The position numbers and the translations under genes were made by a program. The notes under the pieces are model-generated. The model saw nothing but the letters and a program-made list of their open reading frames with translations. It was not told the DNA's origin and did no database searches. Shown here in pieces: positions 22,882 to 33,067 of a DNA stretch of 64,000 bases (its first letter is position 1; each line of letters opens with the position of its first letter). Source of the stretch: Ovis canadensis (lineage: Eukaryota > Chordata > Mammalia > Artiodactyla > Bovidae); the NCBI RefSeq assembly GCF_042477335.2, contig NC_091245.1, positions 110,394,501 through 110,458,500 of the forward strand. Direction: 5' to 3'.

Positions 22882-23800
22882 AAGAACAGAGGACTTTCTT
22901 GATGGCATCTTTCATGTCTTTGTTCCTCAGACTGTAGATTATCGGGTTGAAAAGTGGGGCAAGGACAGCAAACATTAGTGCAATGGCCTTGTCCAGTAGT
23001 GGTGGGAAAGTGACAGAGAAACGCAGGTACATGAGTGTCACACTGCCAAAAAACAGGAAGAAAATAGTAATGTGGGCTGCACAAGTGGAGAATGCCTTCT
23101 GACGGCTCTTACCCGAGGGAATCCTCAGGATCACAACAATGATTCTTAGATAGGAAAGGGTGATAATACAAACAGAAGTCAGGATGGAAATAGCATGAAT
23201 TACATCTTCAATCAGAATCATAGATGTATCTGTACAGGCTAAGCGTAATACAGGTTCAAAGTCACAGAAGAGTTGATGAATTTGGTTGGGACCACAGAAT
23301 GGAAGAGTAGAAATCCACACAATCTCAGGCAGTAGCATAAGGAAGCCAAAGATGCTAGAACCAGCAGAAAGTTGGATGCATAGTCGAGGGGTCATAATGG
23401 TTGCATAGCGGAGGGGATGGCAGATGGCAACGTACCTATCAATGGCCATCACTGTAAGGACTAGGGCTTCTGTGACCCCAAGTGAGTGAAAAAAATACAT
23501 TTGCAGGAGGCAGCCAATGAAAGAAATAGTCTTCTCTTTACTAACAAGGTTGGAGAGCATCTTGGGGATGGTCACTGTGGTGTACCAAATCTCCAGGAAG
23601 GAGAAGATGCTGATGAAATTGTACATGGGATTGTGGAGACGTGCATCCAGCTGGACAGCAAAGAAGATCATGAAATTTCCAACAATAATGAACACGTACA
23701 TTAAGAACAAAGGAATGAAGAATAAGAGACTGCCCTTCTCAAACTGAGGGAAGTCAGAGAAATAAAACTCAGTCACCATTGTCTGATTCTCCTGATCCAT
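22778..23800 (-). CDS. Olfactory receptor family 6, subfamily K, with SINE-derived C-terminus
   Basis: This is a class II odorant receptor (GPCR, Golf-coupled). The 340-residue frame begins MDQENQTMVT with a glycosylation site at 5-7. It holds GN (41-42), LHNPMY (55-60), PKML (79-82), C97 and C179, MAIDRYVAIC (118-127), KAFSTCAAH (235-243) and [11 protein letters not shown] (285-295). The receptor body closely resembles the OR6K gene at 9321-10271; I count 14 differences over the 87 residues from LHNPMY to the RLC after TM4. From G308 to N340 the sequence is the translated head of a CHR SINE, so about ten native tail residues have been replaced by 33 new ones rich in Pro, Gly and Asn. The seven helices are intact. 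It may be a working receptor with a longer cytoplasmic tail or one on the way to decay. It could correspond to a human OR6K pseudogene (OR6K4P or OR6K5P); I cannot tell which. Confidence 0.9.
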   Translation of the reverse strand: MDQENQTMVTEFYFSDFPQFEKGSLLFFIPLFLMYVFIIVGNFMIFFAVQLDARLHNPMYNFISIFSFLEIWYTTVTIPKMLSNLVSKEKTISFIGCLLQMYFFHSLGVTEALVLTVMAIDRYVAICHPLRYATIMTPRLCIQLSAGSSIFGFLMLLPEIVWISTLPFCGPNQIHQLFCDFEPVLRLACTDTSMILIEDVIHAISILTSVCIITLSYLRIIVVILRIPSGKSRQKAFSTCAAHITIFFLFFGSVTLMYLRFSVTFPPLLDKAIALMFAVLAPLFNPIIYSLRNKDMKDAIKKVLCSWGFTGGPIVKNPPCNARDTDSTPGPGRSHTPWSN

Positions 23801-24669
23801 ATTTTCAGGTGTTTCACTTGTTGGCTAGTGAAATCAAAGTGAAATCAAAACAGTCAGAACTCTACCTAAGTTAAATAACCACTATAAACTTTCTTTTCAA
23901 GCAGCTCATCAGCCTTGAAATGAGGTTGATTAAACAAAATATTTATGTGCATTGCTTTGCAAATTATAAAGTGAGTATGTCTAACTTGCAAATACATTTT
24001 TAGTAATTATAACACATTGTATTATCAACTATTCTGAGAGCTAAGCAAACAGTTTTGCTATTTGGACATTTAAATTGGTACAAACTCTCCTGAATGGCAA
24101 TTTGGCAATCTTTTTTAAGAGTTTTGAGACTTTTTAGATAATTCATTTCACCATATAGCCCAAGAAAATAATGTTAAATATTAAAACAAATACAAGGATA
24201 TTCATTGGAATATTTATTATAATAGCAAATTGGAAATACCTTAAATAAGTAAACATTTTTATTTTTGATATTAAATATTGGAGACACAAAATGAGTTGTG
24301 ACAAAATGATCCCCTTTGTGGATAAAAGTAAAAATTTTTAAGTGGGTATCTTACAAATCAAGTGCAGGTACTGTCTTTTCTTGCTGGCTTCATAGTTAGA
24401 AAAATAGAGTAAAGAGAAGAAGTAAATATCATACTGAATTCAATTTACTTTAAAACACAACAGCTTAGACCCATGCAATATACCTTTGTGTGCAAATTAA
24501 TCTAGGTTAGTTAATGGTCAATGGTAAAGAGCATTAGCTAATAGTTGAAATATACTAGTCGAGAAATCACACTCTAGGAGTGGTTTGATGACATGTCAAA
24601 AGCTTTGATTAGCAGTCTATAGCCAGAGGCAGATAGTTTCAAGTATCCAGAATGGCATCTTCACCATGT
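23801..24669. other. Upstream region of the OR6K gene, no gene seen
   Basis: AT-rich unique DNA. No convincing acceptor site close to the start codon and no promoter element I can name. Confidence 0.4.
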
Positions 24670-25085
24670 GTGCTTAGATGCTCAGTTGTCTGAGTCTTTG
24701 TGACCTTTTGGATTGGAGCCCACCAGGCTACTCTAGGGGCTTCCCTGGTGATCAGATGGTAAAGAATCTGTCCACAATGCAGGAGACCCGTGTTCGATCC
24801 CTGGGTAGGGAAGATCTCCTGGAGAAGGGACCGACAACCCACTCTAATATTCTTGCCCGGAAAATTCCATGGACAGAGGAGCCTGGCAGGCTACAGTTCA
24901 TGGGGCTGTGACTAACACTTAGACTTTCAGGCCACTCTGTCCATGGGATCTTTCAGGCAAGAATATTGCAATGGGTTGCCATTTTCCTTCTTCAAGGGAT
25001 TTTCCTGACCCAGGGACCAAGCCTGCGTCTCCTGTGTTGCCTTTATTGCAGGCGGATTAATTAACTGTTGAGCCTTCAGGAAAGT
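24670..25085 (-). mobile_element. Bov-tA SINE, split by another Bov-tA
   Basis: The left part reads GTTGTCTGAGTCTTTGTGAC to CCCACCAGGCTACTCT. The right part continues CAGGCCACTCTGTCCATGGG to the reversed head (TGTTGAGCCTTCAGGAAAG). Confidence 0.85.
24735..24927 (+). mobile_element. Bov-tA SINE nested in a Bov-tA
   Basis: Flanks CAGGCTACTCT (24724-24734) and CAGGCCACTCT (24928-24938) are a target duplication with one mismatch. Head GGCTTCCCTGGTGATCAGAT. It is oriented opposite to its host element. Confidence 0.9.
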
Positions 25086-27358
25086 GGGCTCATTAATTAG
25101 CGTAGGGCAGATTTTCTCAACTTCAGCACTACTAACATTGTATATCAGATCATTTTTTTGCTAGGGATGAGGAAGAGAGAGGTTTTCCATGTATTGTAGG
25201 CAATTTAGCATCAGTTCTAGCTTCTACTAGAAATCAGTAGCCCAGACCCTTTCCTCAGTCATGATAAACAAAATGTCTCTAGAAATTGCTAAATATTTCT
25301 GCAGGGGAACAGTGGAAGTAAAGTTGTCCCAGCTGAAAATCAGCAGTATAAGGAACTTTAGGTTTCTTTCTTTAGTTAAAAACCAGGTGACCAATATATG
25401 TGGCCTGGCTAGAAATAAACCTAAACCATTTCTTGAAGTAGCATTAGAATAAGAGCTTGTCATGCTGCCTATACAGTGTGGAAGTGTGGAATAGACCCGT
25501 AATTCATTCATTTCTGCGCTCCTCCCTTAACAGAGGATCTATCACATGATTTCACCATGTTAGTTTTTCCTCCAGTGAGAATTTGGTTACATTTTATCTT
25601 TGATAGAGCCTTTCATTCATTCTAATCAGAGGGACTAAGGAATAGAGTTGGAATTTCCTTGGGCTTCCAAAACCAGATTTAATATTGGTTTTCGTACCTG
25701 CTTGCTAGTAAATATTTGTGTGCCTGGCAAAATTCTGAGACTTGCCTTCAATGAACTAGCTAATAGTTTAGCTCTTGTACATGGGACATCTATAATTTTG
25801 TAATGTGACAGGAGTGATAAATAACACTGTAATGTTAATCAGACTACAATGTATAAATGCATAAAATAAACACAAACACCTTAAATTTATACAGTGTTAT
25901 ATGTCAATTATATCTCAATTATTAAAAATTTAAATAAATAAACAAGTCAGCAGAGGTAAAGAGTCATAATTCTAGTGGCCCAGACAAAAATGATCTCTCA
26001 AGGGCTAATGTCCCAGACAAAATTTAATAGATTATCTTATGACCATCTCTAGTCCTATAGCACACATTATCCAAAATCCCTCATTCCTGAACTACTTACT
26101 ATCTTTCCCCCTACCTCACAAGCCTACAAAATGTCAACAGATCTTCTACAAGTCTTAATTTAAAACCAACAGAAAAATAATCTGATTTTCTGGGCTTCTT
26201 CCCCTATGTAGGGCACTCACCCATATGTCAAAGTACAGAGCCCACCATTCATCCCATACCTACCTCTTCCAGAAATTCAGAGGGCTCCCTCCTATTTCCC
26301 AAATGTCTTCATTTTTACTGTTCTGCAGTCCAACAAATCAGAAGTTTCTAGCCACAATCACAAATCAACGTTCTCAGGGACTAGTTGGTAGGGTAGGGAA
26401 TAGCTTTCTTCTGTAGGGCTCTCCCTCAGTGCCTAAAGGAAATCAACTCCATGTCCCATGTGGTTAATTAGGAATGCATTTGCTGCCAAGCTCCCTTTCA
26501 GGGAGTTGCCCTACCTATGGGAAGTTAGGTCTTTGAGTCAGGCTAGAAATCAGATGGAAAGAGATACTTCGTTTCTTTTCTGAACAAAGTATGAAAGAAT
26601 TGTTTGTATAAAAAGAGTCTGCTGAGACACAGGAAGGTTAAGGAACAAGAGGAGCTAAGCTAACAAAATGTGGTTCAAAGGAAGGATTATCTTCACTCTT
26701 CATTGAAGCAGTTTCAGAGCAGTTTGGTGATAGCACAGTACAACTCAAGTATATTCTAGAAAATTCTGTCAGCAGCTGTGCAGCACACCTCAGCAGAACT
26801 TCTTCAAAAGGATCTAGGACCATTAGTAGTGGTAGTGGGAAGGAGGGGTTCACGTGCATGAGATTTCACTGACTTCAGTGGTTCCAGAGGCAGATGGCTC
26901 CAAAAGCTGGGGTTAGGATTTAACACTCCTTGACTGCAAGATAAAGCTTACTATTAAATTATTTGACCCAGTTTCCTACCACTTGCTCAGTATCTTTAGT
27001 TTCTTTTTTACTACTGACTCCTCCCTCCCTTCCAAGCACGCATGTTTTACTACTTTATCATAGTATCTAAGAAACTATATATCTACTATAACTTAAAGAA
27101 AGTTATCTTTGATTACATTACCTGCTCTAGTTCTCCCATCTTTTCATTATCAAATGTCTCAAATATCATCCATACTGGTTGATTCATTTGTATTAGTTTT
27201 ATTCATTCATCTTCCACAGACTATGCAGAAGCCATATGGCTAAAATTATATTAACTCCTCATTTGCCAATGTTCCACGAACCACAAAATTTTATTGCCAT
27301 TTTTTCAGTTTTCATATTCCCTGACAAATATTCACTCAGCAAATATATCCAAGGTGGT
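25086..27358. other. Intergenic DNA with one L1 3' end
   Basis: At about 25795-25945 a plus-sense old L1 terminus is visible (TTTATACAGTGTTATATGTC, then AATTATATCTCAATTATT). The rest has no recognisable gene. Frames at 26225-26416 and 26638-26859 lack motifs. Confidence 0.45.
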
Positions 27359-27370
27359 TTTAAGACATTG

Positions 27371-27577
27371 GTGGGCTTCCCTGGTGGCTCAGAATCTGCT
27401 TTCAATGTGGGAGACCTGAATTTGATCCTTGGGTCTGGAGGATTCCCCTGGAGGAGGAAATTGCTCCTCATTCCAGTATTCTTGCCTGGAGAATCCATGG
27501 ACAGAGGAGCATGGAGGGCTACAGTTAATGGAGTCAGAGAGAGTTTGACATGATTGAGTGACTAACACTTCCAACAC
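27371..27577 (+). mobile_element. Bov-tA SINE with 12-bp target-site duplication
   Basis: TTTAAGACATTG flanks it exactly (27359-27370 and 27578-27589). Head GGGCTTCCCTGGTGGCTCAG; end GATTGAGTGACTAACACTTC. Confidence 0.95.
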
Positions 27578-27734
27578 TTTAAGACATTGAGAATAAGGAA
27601 TAACAGTAAGACTAGATCATTTCCAAATCTCACCCATTGATCATTTATTTGTTTTTGTACTTTTTTGCCTTGATTTTCATGACACAGCTGTGTCTTTGTT
27701 CTCTTAGTTCCCTGGATATTTTGGAACAAGACAG

Positions 27735-27930
27735 TAAGATAGACTTAGGTTCTAATTCTGACTTTGTCACCTTCTTAGCTACATGACTATGGGGATAATA
27801 CATAAGTCATTTAAACTTTAGTTTCCTCAATTTAAAGTGGTTGATAATAATAAATAACTTATAAAAATACTGAAATGAGAAGAAATATATCATTGCTTTT
27901 GTGCATTTTTAGCACATACTTAACCCGGTA
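27735..27930 (+). mobile_element. MIR SINE
   Basis: GGTTCTAATTCTGACTTTGT, TAAGTCATTTAAACTTTAGT and TTTCCTCAATTTAAAGTGG keep the MIR core order. Confidence 0.65.
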
Positions 27931-29354
27931 AATAAGAGTTATGTATTATATTCCTCCACCCACCAATAACCTTCCAGTCTCTCTTGCTATTTCTGACACT
28001 GTTTTCAACTATCTAATGCATCCTCATAGTTCAATTATAATCTTTATTTAACACTTATATTTAAGTCCATAGACTTTTCATCTCTTCTGAAGTCCACTTC
28101 TTCATCCTTAATGGCAATAAGAGATTTCTGTTTATAAGTTTGCCCACACATTCAGAATAACATATCTATAACTCATAATTTCCCCCCTTTACTAGCTTTT
28201 GCTTTAGCTGCTGCTGTATTTATCAATAATGGTGCCTGACTAACTCAAACTTAAAATCTGTCTCTTTAATGCTCTTCTTTCCAACATGCCCTACATAGTC
28301 AGTTGTCAGACCTTATTGATTATTCATATTTATTCTTATCCCTTTTATCCTTTAGCTTCATTATTACTGTCTTATTTAGGCCTTTATTCCAGACCATTGC
28401 AGAAAAGAGTCTGATGCTTGAATAGTGATGAATAAATGCTAGTTAAATGAATTAATGACATTTCTCATTTCCATAATTTCTCTGTATTCTGCATATTAAA
28501 GTGCAATTTTGCGCATTAATGTCCACTCTAAAATTACCTAATAACTTCATACTGCTTGCAAAATATATTTTAAAAATCCCAACGCTTGACATTCTAGATC
28601 TCCAAATCCACCTAATTTAATCCTCCAATGCTATTTCTCCACTGATTCACTCTACAAGCCCTCCGTTTCAAATCAAATATATTTAATATCTTACAAACAT
28701 AGTTCTTGTATTTTCATGGCTAGACCTTTGTTTATCTTCTTCATTAAGCATATGTTACTTGAGTTCTATATAAGTCCCTGGGCTGTGTACTAGAAATTCA
28801 AATATGAATAGATAATTATAGATCACCATTAAATTTCTTAGAATCTGGATATATAACTAAATAATTTCAACAACATATGTATGTATGAGATGCTTTAGGA
28901 ACACTAAAAAGACCCCCCAAAAACAACCTGGGAACCAAGAAAGGCTTCCTGAAGAAGAGGGTAATGTACTGAAACTTGAAAAATTAATAAGAATTACAGA
29001 GGTGAAGTGTGTGCCTATATTTAGGGTGGAAAGAAGGCAGGGTTGAAATTTTAGGAAGAGGGAGGAATAGGGAAAAAGCCCAAAGCACGATAGATCAAAA
29101 TAGCATTGTGAGGGTATGGCTACAAACAGCTTGGTTGCTGGGACTTACAGTTCAAGGCAGGGAATAGGGTAGAAAATAGAAAAATGTAAAGTAAAAGTCC
29201 AGGAATGTCCTTATTTTCCCTGCCTTTCTTCTTAGTTAAACCAAGTCCTATTAAATGATACTGCAAGCTAAGTGAAAGATCATTTTAGCGAATATATATT
29301 TGGGAATAATTAAAGTTATAATCAAAGGGAAAGGTTAATCTTTAGCTAATTTTG
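27931..29354. other. Old-repeat-rich intergenic DNA
   Basis: 28530-28790 resembles L2 (CTAGATCTCCAAATCCACCT, TTCTCCACTGATTCACTCT). 28900-29170 resembles the start of an ancient mammalian repeat (GAAAGGCTTCCTGAAGAAGA) whose family I cannot name. No gene. Confidence 0.4.
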
Positions 29355-29490
29355 AGTTTTGAGGCTCAAGGTTCAATTTTGCCCTTGCATTTTTTGGCTA
29401 TGTGAACTGGAGCAAGGCTTTAACTGCTCTGAATTATTCCATCTGTAAAATGGGAATAACTCTAGTCTTGGCTATCTCATACAAACAGCG
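29355..29490 (+). mobile_element. MIR SINE
   Basis: GGTTCAATTTTGCCC, GGCTTTAACTGCTCTGAAT and CCATCTGTAAAATGGGAATA mark the MIR core. Confidence 0.7.
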
Positions 29491-29611
29491 TTTTATATTT
29501 AATTGTGGTAAAAAATGTGTAATATAAAATTTACCATGTTAATCATTTTAAGCTTACAAATTATTTTTCTAAAGAATTAAATGAGGGGGAGGGAGGCTCA
29601 AAATGGAGATG

Positions 29612-29613
<2 letters not shown>

Positions 29614-29647
<34 letters not shown>
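29614..29647. repeat. (CA)n microsatellite
   Basis: A pure CA run of about 34 bases abuts the left edge of a BovB fragment. Confidence 0.95.
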
Positions 29648-29650
<3 letters not shown>

Positions 29651-29661
29651 CACATATATAT

Positions 29662-30287
29662 GTCTGGCTCTAGGAGATTGATCATACCGTTGTGGTTATC
29701 TGAGTCATTGAGATCATTTTTGTACAGTTCTTCTGTGTATTCTTACCACCTCTTCTTAATATCATGTGCTTTTATTAAGTCCATACTATTCTGTCCTTTA
29801 TTGTGCCCATTGTGCATGAAATGTTCCCTTGGTATCTCTGATTTTTTTAAGAGATCTCTAATCTTTCCCATTCTATTGTTTTCCTCTATTGCTTTGTATT
29901 CATCAGTTAGGAAGGCTTTCTTATCTCTCCTTGCTATTCTTGGAACTCAGCATTCAAACGGGTATATCTTTCCTTTTCTTCTTTGCCTTTCACTTCTCTT
30001 CTTTTCTCAGCTATTTGTAAGGCCTCCTCAAACAACAATTTTGCCTTTTTGCATTTCTTCTTCTTGGGGACAGTTTTGGTTACTGCTTCCTGTACAATGC
30101 TCAGAACCTCTGTTCATAGTTCTTCAAGCACTCTATCAATTCTAATACCTTGAGTCTATTTGTCATTTCCATTGTATAATCATAAGGGATTCGATTTAGG
30201 TCATACCTGAATGGTCTAGTGGTTTTCCCTATTTTCTTCAATTTAAGTCTGATTTTGGTAATAAGGAGTTCATGATCTTAGCCACAC
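29662..30287 (-). mobile_element. BovB internal fragment, both ends missing
   Basis: The minus strand covers the region between the endonuclease and reverse transcriptase of BovB. It compares with 34290-34915 of the near full-length plus copy. Landmarks on the plus strand are GTACAGTTCTTCTGTGTATT, TTCCCTTGGTATCTCTGATT and GGTCATACCTGAATGGTCTA. The 3' end is absent and a (CA)n lies near where it should continue. Confidence 0.85.
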
Positions 30288-30292
30288 TCAAA

Positions 30293-30385
30293 TGTATAAA
30301 ATTGTGACACATTCACATAGTTTTATGGCAGAAACCAGCACCTTATAATTATCCTCCAATTAAACAATAAATTTTTAAATAAGAA
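30293..30385 (+). mobile_element. L1 (ruminant type) extreme 3' end
   Basis: TTTATGGCAGAAACCAGCAC followed by AATTATCCTCCAATTAAAC and an AATAAATTTTT tail is the ruminant L1 terminus. Confidence 0.7.
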
Positions 30386-31360
30386 TTAAATGAATGTGTA
30401 TTTAAAACTTCAGGAATATATTATTATCATCATCTCAGCTGAAGTGGAAAACATAGTGAAAAATGAGTGAAAGGCTGAGAAGAAAGTAGTGTTTGCTGGT
30501 GGTCTGGTTCAGAGAGGTGTGGTCTTGCGAGAATTCTATTCTGACACCCATTGTCATTCTGGGCCCCAGTGCCTAGATCTATACTCCCTTATGAGAGATA
30601 AGATTATTTAGCCACAGGAAAGTTTTGAGACCTGATCCCCTCAGGAATGTCTAGTTACCATGTGACATGTTTCCTCTGATAGGTCCCTTAGAGTGGAGAA
30701 TGAGATGTACCACTTTTTAAAGATCCTGTGTTATCTAAAGAGAAACTCCCAGGCAAGATAATCTTTCCATTCTAGATACTCCAGAAAGAGAGTGCAGAAA
30801 CATCTATAGTCTCACTGACAAACTAGCAGGAGGGGCAGGTTGCCGCAGAGATTCTGAGAAACATTCTTGTGGTCTCAGACAAGATATGTGATAAGCCAGT
30901 TGAGCATGCTAACCTGCGTTTGGTACCCAAATTAACCTGTTTTTTCAAGTTAAATTTTCTTTTCAGGTTAAAATTTTCTTAGACTATGGAGCAAAACTTC
31001 ATATGTTTAGAACTGTATTATATAAGTAAAGAAATTAGAATAAGTAAAGAAATTAGAAAGGATATTAGGAAGAATATTGCTCATCTAACAGATGAAGATA
31101 TTAATGATATCTAAGGTCTTTCTAACACTAAAATTTTAAAGTCAAAAGAACTGTGGCTTCCTGAGGACTTAAAGAGAATTTTACTTCTTTATTTCCAGGA
31201 CTGCAATCTAATTCAAGTTTCTTTTTACTCTACAGTGAAAATCTGTAGGCTGAACTCCTTGGGCATTGCTGATTATCTGTCATGCCAGAATTTTCTTAAG
31301 TGTACTTTATGTGTCTCAGGAGCAAAAATTAATGTTTTATTTAACTTTATATAGCCCTTG
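30386..31360. other. Unique intergenic DNA with a short tandem duplication
   Basis: At 31022-31058 an 18-base unit (AATAAGTAAAGAAATTAG type) occurs twice. No gene was recognised. Confidence 0.45.
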
Positions 31361-31370
31361 AACCTTCAGC

Positions 31371-31590
31371 GAGCTTCCCAGGTGGCACTTGTGGTAAAGA
31401 ACCTGCCTGCCAATGCAAGAAATGTAAGAGACACAGGTTCTATCTCTAGGTTGGGAAGATCCCTGGAGGAGGGCATGGCAACCCACTCTGGTATTTGTGC
31501 CTGGAAAATCCCATGGACAGAGGAGCCTGGCAGGATACAGTCCATTAGGTTGCAAAGACTCAGACATGGCTTAGCGCACACTTATGCACA
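31371..31590 (+). mobile_element. Bov-tA SINE with exact target-site duplication
   Basis: AACCTTCAGC flanks it at 31361-31370 and 31591-31600. The site lies in an L2-like 3' end (GTGATTGGCACCTAGCAGAG, AATAAATATATGAATG). Confidence 0.95.
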
Positions 31591-31645
31591 AACCTTCAGC
31601 AGTGATTGGCACCTAGCAGAGGATCAATAAATATATGAATGTAAT

Positions 31646-32345
31646 TGAACTGATGTACAGATGATAGATAACAATGTAAACTTGCTAGTGAGAAGAGCCT
31701 CACTCAAAGTAAGAAATAGTCACTGTAGATGCCTTTAATAAGCCACTTAGCTCTGAAATTCCATGTTTCATAGCTCCATGGTCTCTTGCTTTATCCATCT
31801 GTGTTCTCTATAATGACTACTCAGGATGGCCATTCTCTGGCATTTTAGGCTGAGAAAAGATAATACACAGGAGACAGAAATGTGGCTGCTTCCAACAGAG
31901 AAAACTCAGATCTCTCACATCTTTCTCAGTGCATGCCCTCTGCCCTTCTGCTTCACTGGTGCCTGCTTCCTTCCAAAACCTGGCTCTCCTATCTTTCTTC
32001 CTCAAGTCTTGAGACATAAAGTAAGAGGCATCTTCTAAAACTAATTTTCCTAGTCTTCAATGCATTTATTTTAACCTCTCTTTGACCTGAGTGGGGGAAA
32101 AACACATTACCTCTCTCATCTCATACCTAGGACAGTTGTAAACACATAGTGGTACTCAGAGAAGAAAACAGAATGAATGATGAATCCTGATCTAAATTTT
32201 GCAGTGTGGTACAAATAATAATAATGACTAAAGACCTAAAGACCAATATTTCAATTATTGCTTTGGATCCATGTGAATTTGGGAAATTACTTTTCCCCTC
32301 TAGTTCTTAATTTCTCTACCTGTAAAACAATGATAATAATCTCCC
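31646..32345. other. Intergenic DNA ending in a MIR
   Basis: A plus-strand MIR is visible at about 32240-32345 (GGGAAATTACTTTTCCCCTC, CTACCTGTAAAACAATGATA). The rest is unassigned. Confidence 0.5.
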
Positions 32346-32346
32346 T

Positions 32347-32607
32347 AGCATGCACGCGTGCCTGCTCAATTGCTTCAGCCATGTCTGACTCTTTGCGACC
32401 TGATGGCCTATAGCCTATGAGGCTCCTCTGTCCATGGGATTTCCCAGGCAAGAATATTGGAGTGGATTGCCATTTCCTCCTCCAGGGGATCTTCCAGAAT
32501 CAGGACTCAAACCCAGATCTCCTGCATTGCTGGCATATTATTTACTGTCTGATGTGGGTCTCCTGCATTGCAGGCAGATTCTTTACCATCTGAGCCACCA
32601 GGGGAAA
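32347..32607 (-). mobile_element. Bov-tA SINE with partly repeated head
   Basis: The antisense body opens with GCTTCAGCCATGTCTGACTC. The tRNA-like region is present about one and a half times (CAGATCTCCTGCATTGCTGG, then GGGTCTCCTGCATTGCAGG) before GAGCCACCAGGGG. Confidence 0.82.
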
Positions 32608-33067
32608 ATGCAAAAAAAGATGTGTTAAATATCATGAAAGAAGAAAATATAAAGTATTCTTAAGAGAGGGTGTTTACTTCTGGCAGTGAGAATCAGTGAG
32701 ACTTTTATGATAATAGGAGCATTTACTGGATATTGGCAATTGGATTCCAATAGGAAGAGATCAAGAAAATGGAAGAAAATAATGATATAAAAATAAAATG
32801 CAGAAAATTGGTCCTATATGGCAGAGCTGATGAGCATATAGAAAAATATTTGGCTTAAAACTTTGACTAGTAGACGTGAAAGACAAATACATGACACCGC
32901 TTATATGTGGAACCCCCAAAATGGTACAAACAAACTGATTTACAAAGCAGAAATAGAGAAGCAGATATAGATGACAAATTTATAGTTACCAGGGGAAAGG
33001 GGGCCAGGAGGGATAAAATGAGAGATGGGAATTGACATAGACACAGTACTATTGTGTTATTCAAAAA

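Noticed and set aside
29603-30145. 180-codon frame starting in His-Thr repeats
   Set aside because: It begins in the (CA)n and continues in antisense BovB; not a gene.
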